DNA of 64,000 bases from Marinagarivorans algicola (GTDB lineage Bacteria > Pseudomonadota > Gammaproteobacteria > Pseudomonadales > Cellvibrionaceae), in NCBI RefSeq assembly GCF_001292705.1, contig NZ_LGAK01000001.1, forward strand, positions 124,001 through 188,000, given 5' to 3'. Made by a program: the position numbers and the translations under genes. Positions 8,777 to 17,361 of this stretch are shown in pieces (positions within the stretch are counted from its first letter, which is position 1; each line of letters starts with the position of its first letter). Under the pieces are notes generated by a model that did not search any database, had not been told where the DNA came from, and saw only the letters and a program-made list of their open reading frames with translations.

Positions 8777-8803
8777 AAAAGGGGTCGCTTGCGGCCTTTT
8801 TTT
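8777..8803 (+). terminator. Rho-independent terminator after pilZ
   Basis: A short GC-rich hairpin (GGTCG, loop CTTG, CGGCC, with one G-T pair) is followed directly by seven T residues, 27 bp after the pilZ stop. It separates holB-pilZ from tatD-greB. Confidence 0.75.
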
Positions 8804-8889
8804 GCATCTTATTGTTATCCCCTTATAAGTCTTTTTTAACAACGATTGCGGGGTGTAATATTCGTTAATCATATTTTAAAGAGCATGAC

Positions 8890-9666
8890 ATGATCACCGA
8901 TTCCCACTGTCATTTAGACCGTTTAGATTTAAGCAAAAGCGATAATAGTCTTCAGGTGGCGTTAGATGATGCCGAAGCAAAAGGTGTTAGCCGCTTTTTG
9001 TGCGTCTGTATTAGTGAAGAGAACCGCCAGGCGGTGCTTGATATTGCCGCAACGCGAGAAAATGTGTTTGCCTCTGTTGGTGTGCACCCCTGTGATGTAA
9101 CCGATAGTGCAGTGAGTGTTGAGGCGTTAACGCAGTGGTCACAAGCGCCAAAAGTGGTTGCGCTGGGGGAGTCGGGTTTAGATTACTTTCATAGTACTGA
9201 GCATGTCGCCCAGCAAAAACAGAGCTTTATCAATCATTTTCAGGTGGGGCAGCAGCAAAAATTGCCCGTGATTGTGCATACGCGCAACGCGAAAGACGAT
9301 ACGTTAGCCATTATGCGTGATCACGCTTGTCGAGAAGCCTCGGGCGTATTGCACTGTTTTACCGAAGACTGGGATATGGCTAAAGCGGCTATGGATATGA
9401 ATTTTTATATCTCGATTTCGGGGATTGTGACCTTTAAAAATGCAGAAGATATTCGAGAGGTTGTTCGTAAAATGCCTTTAGAGTACCTATTAGTCGAGAC
9501 TGATTCACCTTATCTGGCGCCAATTCCTTATCGCGGTAAGCCTAATATGCCTGCTTATGTGCGTGATGTGGCGCAGTTTGTTGCTGACTTAAAAGGGCTT
9601 ACTCTAGAAGCGCTTGCCGACATCACGACAAACAACTTTTTACGGTTATTTAACCGCGCGCAATGA
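8890..9666 (+). CDS. TatD family metal-dependent hydrolase (YcfH type)
   Basis: 258 aa. It shows the TIM-barrel metallohydrolase pattern of TatD: N-terminal DSHCHLD (metal His pair), GVHPCDV, ALGESGLDY (metal Glu), PVIVHTRNA, GVLHCFTED, and LLVETDSPYLAP (metal Asp). Members act as magnesium-dependent DNases or deoxyribonuclease-like repair enzymes. The close match to YcfH, which follows holB in E. coli, fits the context here. Its stop overlaps the greB start (ATGA), so the two are translationally coupled. Confidence 0.92.
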   Translation: MITDSHCHLDRLDLSKSDNSLQVALDDAEAKGVSRFLCVCISEENRQAVLDIAATRENVFASVGVHPCDVTDSAVSVEALTQWSQAPKVVALGESGLDYFHSTEHVAQQKQSFINHFQVGQQQKLPVIVHTRNAKDDTLAIMRDHACREASGVLHCFTEDWDMAKAAMDMNFYISISGIVTFKNAEDIREVVRKMPLEYLLVETDSPYLAPIPYRGKPNMPAYVRDVAQFVADLKGLTLEALADITTNNFLRLFNRAQ

Positions 9667-10154
9667 CTCGTTCGCCCTACATTACGCGCAAAGGCTATGA
9701 GGCTTTAAATGCCGAGTTAAAATATTTGTGGAAAGTTGAGCGCCCTCAGGTCACACAGCAGGTGCACGATGCCGCGGCTTTGGGCGATAGAAGCGAAAAT
9801 GCTGAATATATTTATGGTAAAAAACGATTACGTGAAATTGATCGGCGCATACGCTACTTAGCTAAGCGCCTTGATGTACTTTGCGTGGTTGACTATTCGC
9901 AGGTACAAGAAGGTCGAGTATTTTTTGGCGCCTATGTTCGGGTGGTGCGTGAAGGCCCAGAGGGGCTTGATGAGTGTGCGGTATATCGTATTGTTGGCGG
10001 TGATGAAATTGCAGCAAATTCAGTTGCGATTTCGGTTGATTCACCGATGGCAAAAGCGTTAATTGGCAAGGCAGTCGACGACGAAGTACGTGTTAACACA
10101 CCCAGTGGCTGGGTTGAATGGGTGATTGATGCTATTCAGTATGAGCCATTCTAG
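9663..10154 (+). CDS. greB: Transcription elongation factor GreB
   Basis: 163 aa. The N-terminal coiled coil carries the acidic tip GDRSENAEYIYGKKRLREID, which binds the catalytic magnesium of RNA polymerase and stimulates cleavage of backtracked RNA. The C-terminal FKBP-like domain (YRIVGGDEIAA, ISVDSPMAKALIGK, GDEV-like DDEVRVNTPSG) is complete. YIYGKKRLREIDRR favours GreB over GreA. It begins at the ATGA overlap with tatD. Confidence 0.93.
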   Translation: MTRSPYITRKGYEALNAELKYLWKVERPQVTQQVHDAAALGDRSENAEYIYGKKRLREIDRRIRYLAKRLDVLCVVDYSQVQEGRVFFGAYVRVVREGPEGLDECAVYRIVGGDEIAANSVAISVDSPMAKALIGKAVDDEVRVNTPSGWVEWVIDAIQYEPF

Positions 10155-10315
10155 TTCGCTGGTTTATCTTTTTAGGCGACTTGATGGTTGATTGAGCGCC
10201 TCGTTGGCGCCTAAAGTAGGTCTTGTTGCTGTTCATCATTTGAGCTGATTACAGGGGTTTGATACCATGCGCGCCTGCGCCCCTAGGGGTAACTTCTTCT
10301 TTTGTTGTGAGCCGT

Positions 10316-11881
10316 ATGTTTAATCTTATCTATCGCACTCCCTCTAATTTAAAAAATGATGTCCTCTCGGGCGCGACTGTTGCTCTGGCTTTGGTGCCTG
10401 AAGCGGTCGCGTTTGCCTTTGTGGCAGGTCTTGAGCCCATGATTGGTTTATACGCAGCCTTTATGATGGGCCTTATTACGTCTATTATCGGTGGGCGTCC
10501 AGGTATGATTTCGGGCGCGACAGGCGCGACAGCTGTTGTAATGGTTAGTTTGGTTGCATTGCACGGCGTGCAATATTTATTTGCTGCGGTGTTACTGTCT
10601 GGTGTGCTGCAAATACTGGCTGGTATTTTTAAGCTGGGCAAGTATATTCGTATTGTTCCGCACCCTGTCATGCTGGGCTTTGTAAATGGTTTGGCGATTG
10701 TGATCTTTTTGGCGCAATTGGGTCAGTTTTATATTAAAAGTGATATGGGCGACACAGTGCTCATGGAAGGCAATATGATGGTCACCATGCTGGCACTTAT
10801 TGCGCTAACGATGGCTATCATTCACTTTTTACCTAAATTCACCAAGGCTGTACCGTCTTCACTGGTAGCTATTTTGGTTGTGAGTGTGTTGGTGCACTCG
10901 CTGGGCCTAGAGGCACGAACGGTGATTGATTTTGTGCGCGATATGCTACCTGCTGACCAAGCGGCAACGGCGACACTCGAGGGCACATTGCCAACGTTTG
11001 CGATTCCTAATGTCCCCTTTACCCTAGAAACACTCAAAATTATTTTGCCCACAGCGCTTATTTTGGCTGCCGTTGGCTTGATCGAATCACTGCTGACTTT
11101 AACTTTAATTGATGAAATTACGGGTACGCGCGGTCGTGGTAATCGTGAATGTATTGGTCAGGGTGTTGCGAATGCTACGAATGGTTTTTTTGGTGGCATG
11201 GGTGGTTGTGCCATGATTGGCCAGAGTATGATCAACATCAACTCTGGCGGTCGGGGTCGAATGTCTGGTGTGACGGCGGCATTGGTGTTGTTAGCCTTTA
11301 TCCTTTTTGGCGCATCCTTGATTGAGATGATTCCATTGGCGGCATTGGTGGGTGTGATGTTTATGGTGGTTTTGGGAACGTTTGAATGGGCCTCTTTGCG
11401 TATTTTCCGCAAAATCCCCTTATCAGATGCCTTTGTTATTGTACTGGTCTCCGGTATTACGGTGGTTGCTGATTTGGCGATTGCAGTGATCGTGGGCGTG
11501 ATTGTATCGGCGCTGGTGTTTGCCTGGAAGCATGCACAGCACATAGCAGTAGAAAAGAGTATCGATGATCAAGGGATGAAAGTCTACAGCTTGCGTGGCC
11601 CAGTGTTTTTTGGCTCAGTATCAAATTTCAAAGAGCTTTTTACACCAGAAGAAGACCCTGAGCATGTGGTCATTGAATTTGCCCGCTCACGCATTAGTGA
11701 TCACTCGGGTATTGAAGCGTTAGATAGTTTAGCCGAAAAGTATACCGCGCTGGGTAAGACTCTGCACATTCGCCATTTGAGCCCAGAGTGCATAGAGCTG
11801 TTGGCAAAAGCGGGTGATCTATGTGAAGTTAATCAGCTTGAGGATCCCGCTTACCATGTGGCGAGCGACAAATTAGGTTAG
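10316..11881 (+). CDS. SulP family inorganic anion transporter with STAS domain
   Basis: 521 aa from the ATG at 10316. The frame is open from TTG 10259, and GTG 10307 is also possible, but homologues usually begin just before the [17 protein letters not shown] segment. There are about ten to twelve membrane helices, with the SulP signature [21 protein letters not shown] and the [20 protein letters not shown] loop (quoted in part). A C-terminal STAS domain (about residues 430-510, [19 protein letters not shown]) faces the cytoplasm. The substrate (sulfate, bicarbonate or another anion) cannot be told from sequence. A strong terminator follows. Confidence 0.9.
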   Translation: MFNLIYRTPSNLKNDVLSGATVALALVPEAVAFAFVAGLEPMIGLYAAFMMGLITSIIGGRPGMISGATGATAVVMVSLVALHGVQYLFAAVLLSGVLQILAGIFKLGKYIRIVPHPVMLGFVNGLAIVIFLAQLGQFYIKSDMGDTVLMEGNMMVTMLALIALTMAIIHFLPKFTKAVPSSLVAILVVSVLVHSLGLEARTVIDFVRDMLPADQAATATLEGTLPTFAIPNVPFTLETLKIILPTALILAAVGLIESLLTLTLIDEITGTRGRGNRECIGQGVANATNGFFGGMGGCAMIGQSMININSGGRGRMSGVTAALVLLAFILFGASLIEMIPLAALVGVMFMVVLGTFEWASLRIFRKIPLSDAFVIVLVSGITVVADLAIAVIVGVIVSALVFAWKHAQHIAVEKSIDDQGMKVYSLRGPVFFGSVSNFKELFTPEEDPEHVVIEFARSRISDHSGIEALDSLAEKYTALGKTLHIRHLSPECIELLAKAGDLCEVNQLEDPAYHVASDKLG

Positions 11882-11931
11882 TACTTGACCGGGTTGATGA
11901 GGTCGGCATTTAGCTACTAATCACCGTTAAT

Positions 11932-11970
11932 AAAAAAGCCGGCGCTCAGTGATAGGGCGCCGGCTTTTTT
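11932..11970. terminator. Bidirectional terminator between sulP and gshA
   Basis: A near-perfect hairpin (AAAAAAGCCGGCGC, 11-base loop, GCGCCGGCTTTTTT) lies 50 bp after the SulP stop and 70 bp after the convergent gshA stop. A-rich and T-rich flanks on both sides let it end transcription from either direction. Confidence 0.93.
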
Positions 11971-12040
11971 ATTGCAAGAGTGGCTGTTAGTAACACGTTC
12001 TCAAGCGTCTTCTAGTGAGATTCCTTCATTGAGCACTTGA

Positions 12041-13639
12041 TTATACTGACTCAGTGCAATCATCATATTGTTGGTAGTAGGCCTCGAGATACTGGGCAAA
12101 CGGCACCTGCGGCTCAGCTTCTTCGTTTTGTTGTAGCTGAAGGCTTTCTGTGGCGATATCGCTATAGCGCTGAGCTAGTGATGGGGTTAAAGGATTTTGG
12201 CCGAAAAACGCCTTATGGGCGCGAGCTTGCTGCAGGCCAAATTCTACATGGCTGAGGCCGTTGTTAATATGTTGCATAATCTGTGCAGAGGGCACAGTAC
12301 TGGGGTGCGCAACACGGGTTTGCGCAAGATTTAAGGCACCACTATAGCTGTTATCTTGATGTGCGGCTTTATCGAATAGCTGCGCAATAGGCTGCATGGC
12401 TTCGAGTAGCTCGTTGGCCCACTGCGCTAGCGGGCGCTGTTTTCCTTGTTTGTCTACCAGTGTGAGGCCAGGTTTGCGCCCGTGCGTAACCACCGAGCTT
12501 TGGTTCTGGGCGGTATTAGTGAATTCTTGCTTGTCACACTTTGGGCTAGGTAAAAACAAGCAATACATTAAAAATGTATCTAAAAAGCGCAATGTGTTAC
12601 GAGAGATGCCTGCAGGTTCAAAGGGGTCGAGGTCTAGGCAACGTACTTCTAAGTATTCTACGCCGCGTTTGCACAGTGCAGTGAGCGCGGTTTCGCCGCT
12701 GTGCGCTGTTCTTTTTGGGCGTATTGGGCTGTAAAATTCGTTTTCTATCTGTAGCAAGCTAGTATTGAGTTGTTTGGCGTGAGCTGTCTCTAGGTTTGCG
12801 TAGTCGCTATACGGGCTTTTAATGGCCTTATTAAGGGTTTTTATGTAGGTGTCTAGCGTGTTGTAACAGATAAAAAGCGCACTCTGTGCGTTGCTTTGGT
12901 AGCCCAAGTCGCCCATGCGTAATGATGTGGCAAAAGGTAGACCTAAAGTATTATCACTCAAGGGGGTTAAATTATGTTTTCTGCCTTTAACAAAACTAGA
13001 ATCTACCGCCGGTGATGCGCCAAATAGATAAATAAGTAGCCAGTAATAGCGCCTAAAATTTCTAATAAGATGAAAGTACTTTTCGGTGATAAACGTTTCT
13101 AGTGGCTGTGCACCAAGTTCGTGTTGGTGTAAAAAAGCCCAAAACGATCGAGGAAGCGAAAAATTGTAATGCAGGCCGGCAACGGTTTGCATGGTGCGGC
13201 CATAACGAAGACCTAGGCCTTCGCGATAAATGGTTTTCATTTTAGCGCGATTGCTTGAGCCATAAAGTGCGACTGGGATAGCATCGTCTTCGGGGAGCTT
13301 TCCTGGCATGCTCATAGGCCAAACGAGTTCATTATTGAGGTGTGTATAGCTGTAGCGATGTAAATTAGTGAGGTCATCGAGAGTATGCTGATTTAAATGC
13401 GTAGGTGGTGTAATAAACTCAAGTAATGACTCGCTGAAATCGGTTGTGATTTGCGGGTGAGTCAGCGCTGAGCCAAGACCTTTGTGGTGAGGTGTTTGAG
13501 CGAGCGAACCCTCGGGTGTGACGCGCAGGCCTTCTTTCTCTACGCCCTTTAGCAAGCCGCGAGTTAGAGGGTGGTTTTCGGCTTGTGCCAATGTGTTTAA
13601 AATACTCTGATTGCTAGTAGAGAGTTGGTATGGATTCAT
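12041..13639 (-). CDS. gshA: Glutamate-cysteine ligase
   Basis: 532 aa, close to E. coli GshA (518). It catalyses the first step of glutathione synthesis, ATP-dependent joining of glutamate and cysteine. Family segments are GVEKEGLRVT (ATP and metal-binding glutamates), TDFSESLLEFITPP, WPMSMPG, GLHYNFSLP and YLEVRCLDLDPFEP. The frame is open for 20 codons upstream (to 13699), but the ATG at 13639 is chosen because it overlaps the stop of the preceding small gene in an ATGA arrangement and has AGAAG ahead of it. gshB is not in the window. Confidence 0.93.
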   Translation of the reverse strand: MNPYQLSTSNQSILNTLAQAENHPLTRGLLKGVEKEGLRVTPEGSLAQTPHHKGLGSALTHPQITTDFSESLLEFITPPTHLNQHTLDDLTNLHRYSYTHLNNELVWPMSMPGKLPEDDAIPVALYGSSNRAKMKTIYREGLGLRYGRTMQTVAGLHYNFSLPRSFWAFLHQHELGAQPLETFITEKYFHLIRNFRRYYWLLIYLFGASPAVDSSFVKGRKHNLTPLSDNTLGLPFATSLRMGDLGYQSNAQSALFICYNTLDTYIKTLNKAIKSPYSDYANLETAHAKQLNTSLLQIENEFYSPIRPKRTAHSGETALTALCKRGVEYLEVRCLDLDPFEPAGISRNTLRFLDTFLMYCLFLPSPKCDKQEFTNTAQNQSSVVTHGRKPGLTLVDKQGKQRPLAQWANELLEAMQPIAQLFDKAAHQDNSYSGALNLAQTRVAHPSTVPSAQIMQHINNGLSHVEFGLQQARAHKAFFGQNPLTPSLAQRYSDIATESLQLQQNEEAEPQVPFAQYLEAYYQQYDDCTESV

Positions 13640-13875
13640 TGCGCTTCTTCTGTATCGGCTGATGGGAGGCTGGGAAGGCCTTTGTCGTCGAGCGTGCATA
13701 CAATTATTGTAATGCGAGCATCGGGGGCTTTTACGGTAATCTCTACTTTTGTATTAATAGCGTCATCTTTGAGGGGGGTTCGATACAAACTGGCTGCTTC
13801 GCTGCCATCAACCCATTCTTGGCGCTTGTTTAAAAATAAATTTTCGCTATTTTGTAAAAGATAAACTTCTGTCAT
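13636..13875 (-). CDS. Small conserved-looking hypothetical protein coupled to gshA
   Basis: 79 aa from ATG 13875; a TTG two codons upstream (13881) is less likely. The sequence begins MTEVYLLQNSENLFLNKRQ and continues EWVDGSEAASLYRT, VEITVKAPDARITIIVC, ending in an acidic tail. It is soluble, with no signal peptide. I do not recognise a named family. The ATGA overlap with gshA and normal codon use argue that it is a real gene translated together with gshA. A role linked to glutathione is guilt by association only. Confidence 0.7.
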   Translation of the reverse strand: MTEVYLLQNSENLFLNKRQEWVDGSEAASLYRTPLKDDAINTKVEITVKAPDARITIIVCTLDDKGLPSLPSADTEEAQ

Positions 13876-13881
13876 GATCAA

Positions 13882-14335
13882 TTGTCAACTAGGCTTAGTA
13901 AGTTATAGGATTAGCTTGTCAATTTATAGAGGGTGTGAATTAAAGGTGTATTCGCAGTAATCGCTTGCGATTTAATCGGTTAAGATATAGAGCCATCGGT
14001 TAATATATAGAAGTCTATGCTGGCTCGCTAAAAGCTAAACAGCATAGCTTTTGCCTTGCCTAGCTACAAGTGTATGAAATGACAGGCATTTATATAAAAA
14101 GTTGCGAGTGAAGGGGTTTTAAAAAACAACTTTCTTAGTACGATTGTGCATTGAGCCCCAAAAGTGGCTTTAACCACACTATATTTAAGATTAACTATTT
14201 GCATGTGAGCACTATATAAGTGATATTGTGCCGCTTGCAGAGGCGCTACAGGCCTTAGGGCGGTGGTTTTTGAGCAGTTTGTGTAAGGGTTAAACGCTTG
14301 GCTGAACTAGTAAACAACAATAATGGAGAGCATCG
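13882..14335. other. Divergent intergenic region before the gsp operon
   Basis: The 454 bp between the small gshA-linked gene (minus) and gspC (plus) are AT-rich and hold no convincing gene. They should contain both promoters. The one clear structure is a pair of 17-bp direct repeats at 13975-14011, listed separately. Confidence 0.7.
13975..14011. promoter_or_regulatory. Paired direct repeats, possible operator for gsp or gshA
   Basis: ATCGGTTAAGATATAGA (13975-13991) and ATCGGTTAATATATAGA (13995-14011) match at 16 of 17 bases. They start exactly 20 bp apart, about two helical turns, so both would face the same side of DNA. This is the usual geometry for a regulator binding as a tandem dimer. 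They lie about 325 bp before gspC and about 100 bp before the gshA-linked gene. The regulator is unknown. Confidence 0.45.
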
Positions 14336-15283
14336 GTGACTGCACAATCTTTAAGCGCATCACCTGCGGTGCAAACTGCAATGGTTTATGTAACCAAGTG
14401 CGGCGCGGTTATTAAAAAGGTACCGGTTAAACGCTGGCGCCAACTTCTTTTGTTTTTTGTGGCGCTCTGGTTGTGTCACAGTCTTGCACGTTTGTTTTGG
14501 GTAGTCGTTCCTGTGCCCGATCAAGTCGTGTCGCCTGTTATACCTAAAATGACAACCAGTCATGCCGATGTGACTCCAGTCAGCATCAATTTGGCCACGA
14601 TTAATGATTTATTTGGGGTTTTTGATCCTCAATCGTTAGTGGCTGTACAGCCTAAAGAGCCTGAAATTGACCCTGCCAATGTCCCTATCACGCAATTAAA
14701 CTTGAAACTACAAGGTGTCATTGCCAGTAATGAGCCGGCTAGATCTTGGGCTATTATTGGTGAGGCAAGCTCACAAAAACTTTATAAGATAGGTGATGCT
14801 ATTCCTGGGGCGCGCAATGTTAAGTTACGTGATATTGCCGATTTGTGGGTTGTGTTAGATAACAACGGTAAGTCAGAAAAGTTATGGCTCTATGGCGAAG
14901 ACGGGACTAAGATTGCGGCAGCGCCTCGTGTACGCAATACCAGGCCGCAGCCTAAGCCAAAAGATGACCGAATAGTGAAAGAAATTTCTCAAGATCAACT
15001 AGCAGAAGCAAAATCTATTGGCGATGTTGTGCGTTTTATGGTTGCAACAGAGAATGGCCAGATGATCGGCTATAAAGTGCGCCCAGGTCGTAAACGTGAA
15101 TTATTTGATCAAGTTGGATTAAAAAATAATGATATTGTAGTTTCTGTGAATGGCATTGAGGTGAACGAACCTCAAAAAGTTCGCGAAGTGTATCAAGCGC
15201 TTAAAACCGCTACTGAAGCTAACCTTGAGGTTATGCGTGACGGTAGTACACAATTTATCCAAATTCGCATGAGTTCTGGTTAG
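14336..15283 (+). CDS. gspC: Type II secretion system protein GspC
   Basis: 315 aa. A single N-terminal membrane helix (about residues 36-60, LLLFFVALWLCHSLARLFWVV) is followed by the periplasmic homology region (about 90-200; LNLKLQGVIASNEPARSWAI, LYKIGDAIPG). A C-terminal PDZ domain (about 225-315) includes VGLKNNDIVVSVNGIEV. GspC links the inner-membrane platform to the secretin GspD through the homology region. The start is GTG at 14336 behind AATGGAGA. It is the first gene of the gspC-N operon; no gspA, gspB or pilotin gene is present. Confidence 0.94.
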   Translation: MTAQSLSASPAVQTAMVYVTKCGAVIKKVPVKRWRQLLLFFVALWLCHSLARLFWVVVPVPDQVVSPVIPKMTTSHADVTPVSINLATINDLFGVFDPQSLVAVQPKEPEIDPANVPITQLNLKLQGVIASNEPARSWAIIGEASSQKLYKIGDAIPGARNVKLRDIADLWVVLDNNGKSEKLWLYGEDGTKIAAAPRVRNTRPQPKPKDDRIVKEISQDQLAEAKSIGDVVRFMVATENGQMIGYKVRPGRKRELFDQVGLKNNDIVVSVNGIEVNEPQKVREVYQALKTATEANLEVMRDGSTQFIQIRMSSG

Positions 15284-15294
15284 GAGACGAGTGG

Positions 15295-17286
15295 GTGTTT
15301 AAACAAATAATAAAAGCGGGTTCAGCATTTACCTTATTGACAGCAATAAGTGTTGCTAGCTGGGCTGAGCAAACATGGACAGTCAACTTTAAAGACTCTG
15401 ATATCCAAGAAGTCATCAAGTTTGTCGCCGATGTGACGGGCAAAACAACGGTGATTGATCAGCGGGTTAAAGGGCGTGTTAAAGTAATTTCGTCTAAGCC
15501 CTTAAATGAAGAAGAGTTATTGCATCTTTTTCGTACGGTTTTAGAAATACACGATTATACCTTGGTAGAGGTGGGTGACGTGATTCGCGTTGTACCCTTA
15601 AAAGATGCGCGCTCATCGCCTGTGCCAGTGACCGATCAAAAAACTTCTGAAGAAGGTTTTGTCACGCAAGTTATTCAACTGCAAAATATTGCCGCTGCGA
15701 AAGTATTACCCGTGATCCGTCCGCTGGTTCCTCAACATTCTCATTTGGCAGCGTATGACCCTTCAAACTCTATCGTTATTTCAGATTCAATTGATAATAT
15801 TGCCCGTATTCGTTCGCTTATTGAACGTATTGATAAATCTGCAACACCCGTTACCGATGTAGTTGAATTGCGATATGCCAATGCGGATGAAATGGTGCAG
15901 ACACTTACTAAAATCGATAAAGATGAAAAGTCACGGGGTTCGCAAAATAAGGTCACATTAATTGCAGATAAGCGCAATAACGCCGTGCTAATTACTGGCG
16001 AAGAGTTGCAACGTCAGCGCTTAAAGCTATTACTGCGTAAGCTCGATAAACCCAAGGCGCAAACAGGTAATGTGCGTGTTGTGTACTTGGAATACGCAAA
16101 AGCTAAAGCGACGGCAGAAGTGTTAACCAAAGTTGTTTCCAATTTATCTAAATTGGGCCCCGGCGGTAAAGCCGATGCCGCTAAAACAAGCGCCACCGTT
16201 GAAGCCGATGAGGATACCAATAGCCTGCTCATTACTGCTGAAGGGGATACGCTTAGCTCGTTGTTAGAGGTGGTTGATCGGTTAGATATTCGTCGTGCAC
16301 AGGTACTGGTTGAAGCCATTATTGTTGAGCTTGGTGATAATGTTGATGAGGCTTTGGGCGTAGGCTGGATGTTCAGAAACTCCGAAAAAGGTGTTTTTGG
16401 TGTATCCGAAGGCGGTAATGCTTCGCCAACACTAACCGGTGCTGCCTTCCAAGGTGCTGTTGCTGAGGCTGACGATGACGATAGCATCTCGGTATTAACA
16501 TCATTAGCGACTGCTTTGGGGGGGACGACTGGGCAGTTGCTAGGCGTTGTTGGTACTAATAATGATGTTGATTTTACCACGGTACTAACAGCACTTGAAA
16601 CCGACTCAAATAGTAACGTGCTATCAACACCTTCGTTATTAACGATGGATAACAAAGAAGCATCGTTTACTGTGGGTGAAAATGTACCGTTTATTACCGG
16701 TAGTTTTACCAATACCGGTACCGGGGGTGTTAGCAGCCCGTTCCAAACCGTACAGCGTGAAGATGTGGGTATTACGCTCAAAGTGACACCGCATGTGAAT
16801 GAAGGCGATAGGATCTTATTAGATATCTCACAAGAAATTTCTGATGTTAAGTCGCAGACATCTAACGGTCCTGTAACATCACAAACCAAAGTAGAAACAC
16901 AAGTGCTTTCTTCTAGTGGTGAAGTGATTGTGATGAGCGGTTTTATGAAAGAATCTAGTCGCCAGTCAGAGCAGCGAGTGCCTATATTAGGCAATATTCC
17001 ATTAATAGGACGTTTATTTAGAAAGAATACAGATAATCAATCGAAGTCGAATTTGGCTATTTTTATCCGCGCAACAGTGATTCGTGATGATGAAGCTTTA
17101 AGTGGTGCCACAGCCGAGAAGTATCAACATATTCGTCAAATGCAATTGGATATGCGAGATAAAGGCTTTTTGCGCGTTAAGGACAACAGTGCACCACTAT
17201 TACCTAATATGTCGGAGTATGATTTATCTGTACCTGTGCCACCAGCGGTACCTGTATCTGAAGCATCAGCTAATGAAGAGCAATAA
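15295..17286 (+). CDS. gspD: Type II secretion system secretin GspD
   Basis: 663 aa. A signal peptide (ending near ISVASWA) precedes N0 (WTVNFKDSDIQEVIKFVADV), three N1-N3 KH-like domains (about residues 120-330) and the secretin beta-barrel (about 335-600) with VLSTPSLLTMDNKEASFTVG and VPILGNIPLIGRLFR. It forms the outer-membrane channel for folded exoproteins. It begins at GTG 15295 with TAGGAGACGA upstream, 11 bp after gspC. A short Val/Pro-rich tail at the C-terminus may be the S-domain region for an unlinked pilotin. Confidence 0.95.
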   Translation: MFKQIIKAGSAFTLLTAISVASWAEQTWTVNFKDSDIQEVIKFVADVTGKTTVIDQRVKGRVKVISSKPLNEEELLHLFRTVLEIHDYTLVEVGDVIRVVPLKDARSSPVPVTDQKTSEEGFVTQVIQLQNIAAAKVLPVIRPLVPQHSHLAAYDPSNSIVISDSIDNIARIRSLIERIDKSATPVTDVVELRYANADEMVQTLTKIDKDEKSRGSQNKVTLIADKRNNAVLITGEELQRQRLKLLLRKLDKPKAQTGNVRVVYLEYAKAKATAEVLTKVVSNLSKLGPGGKADAAKTSATVEADEDTNSLLITAEGDTLSSLLEVVDRLDIRRAQVLVEAIIVELGDNVDEALGVGWMFRNSEKGVFGVSEGGNASPTLTGAAFQGAVAEADDDDSISVLTSLATALGGTTGQLLGVVGTNNDVDFTTVLTALETDSNSNVLSTPSLLTMDNKEASFTVGENVPFITGSFTNTGTGGVSSPFQTVQREDVGITLKVTPHVNEGDRILLDISQEISDVKSQTSNGPVTSQTKVETQVLSSSGEVIVMSGFMKESSRQSEQRVPILGNIPLIGRLFRKNTDNQSKSNLAIFIRATVIRDDEALSGATAEKYQHIRQMQLDMRDKGFLRVKDNSAPLLPNMSEYDLSVPVPPAVPVSEASANEEQ

Positions 17287-17361
17287 CATCGGTCATTGTA
17301 TGGTTTTTATAATGCGCTTTTTATCGCATAGTTTTTCATGGCATAGTTTAAAGGGGGCATT

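Noticed and set aside
11158-11544. 128-codon frame antisense to the SulP gene
   Set aside because: It lies wholly inside a well-supported gene and has Thr/Pro/Ala-rich shadow composition.
16014-16994. 326-codon open frame antisense to gspD
   Set aside because: Low-complexity Ser/Thr/Val/Pro composition is a mirror of gspD codons; no domain and no ribosome site.
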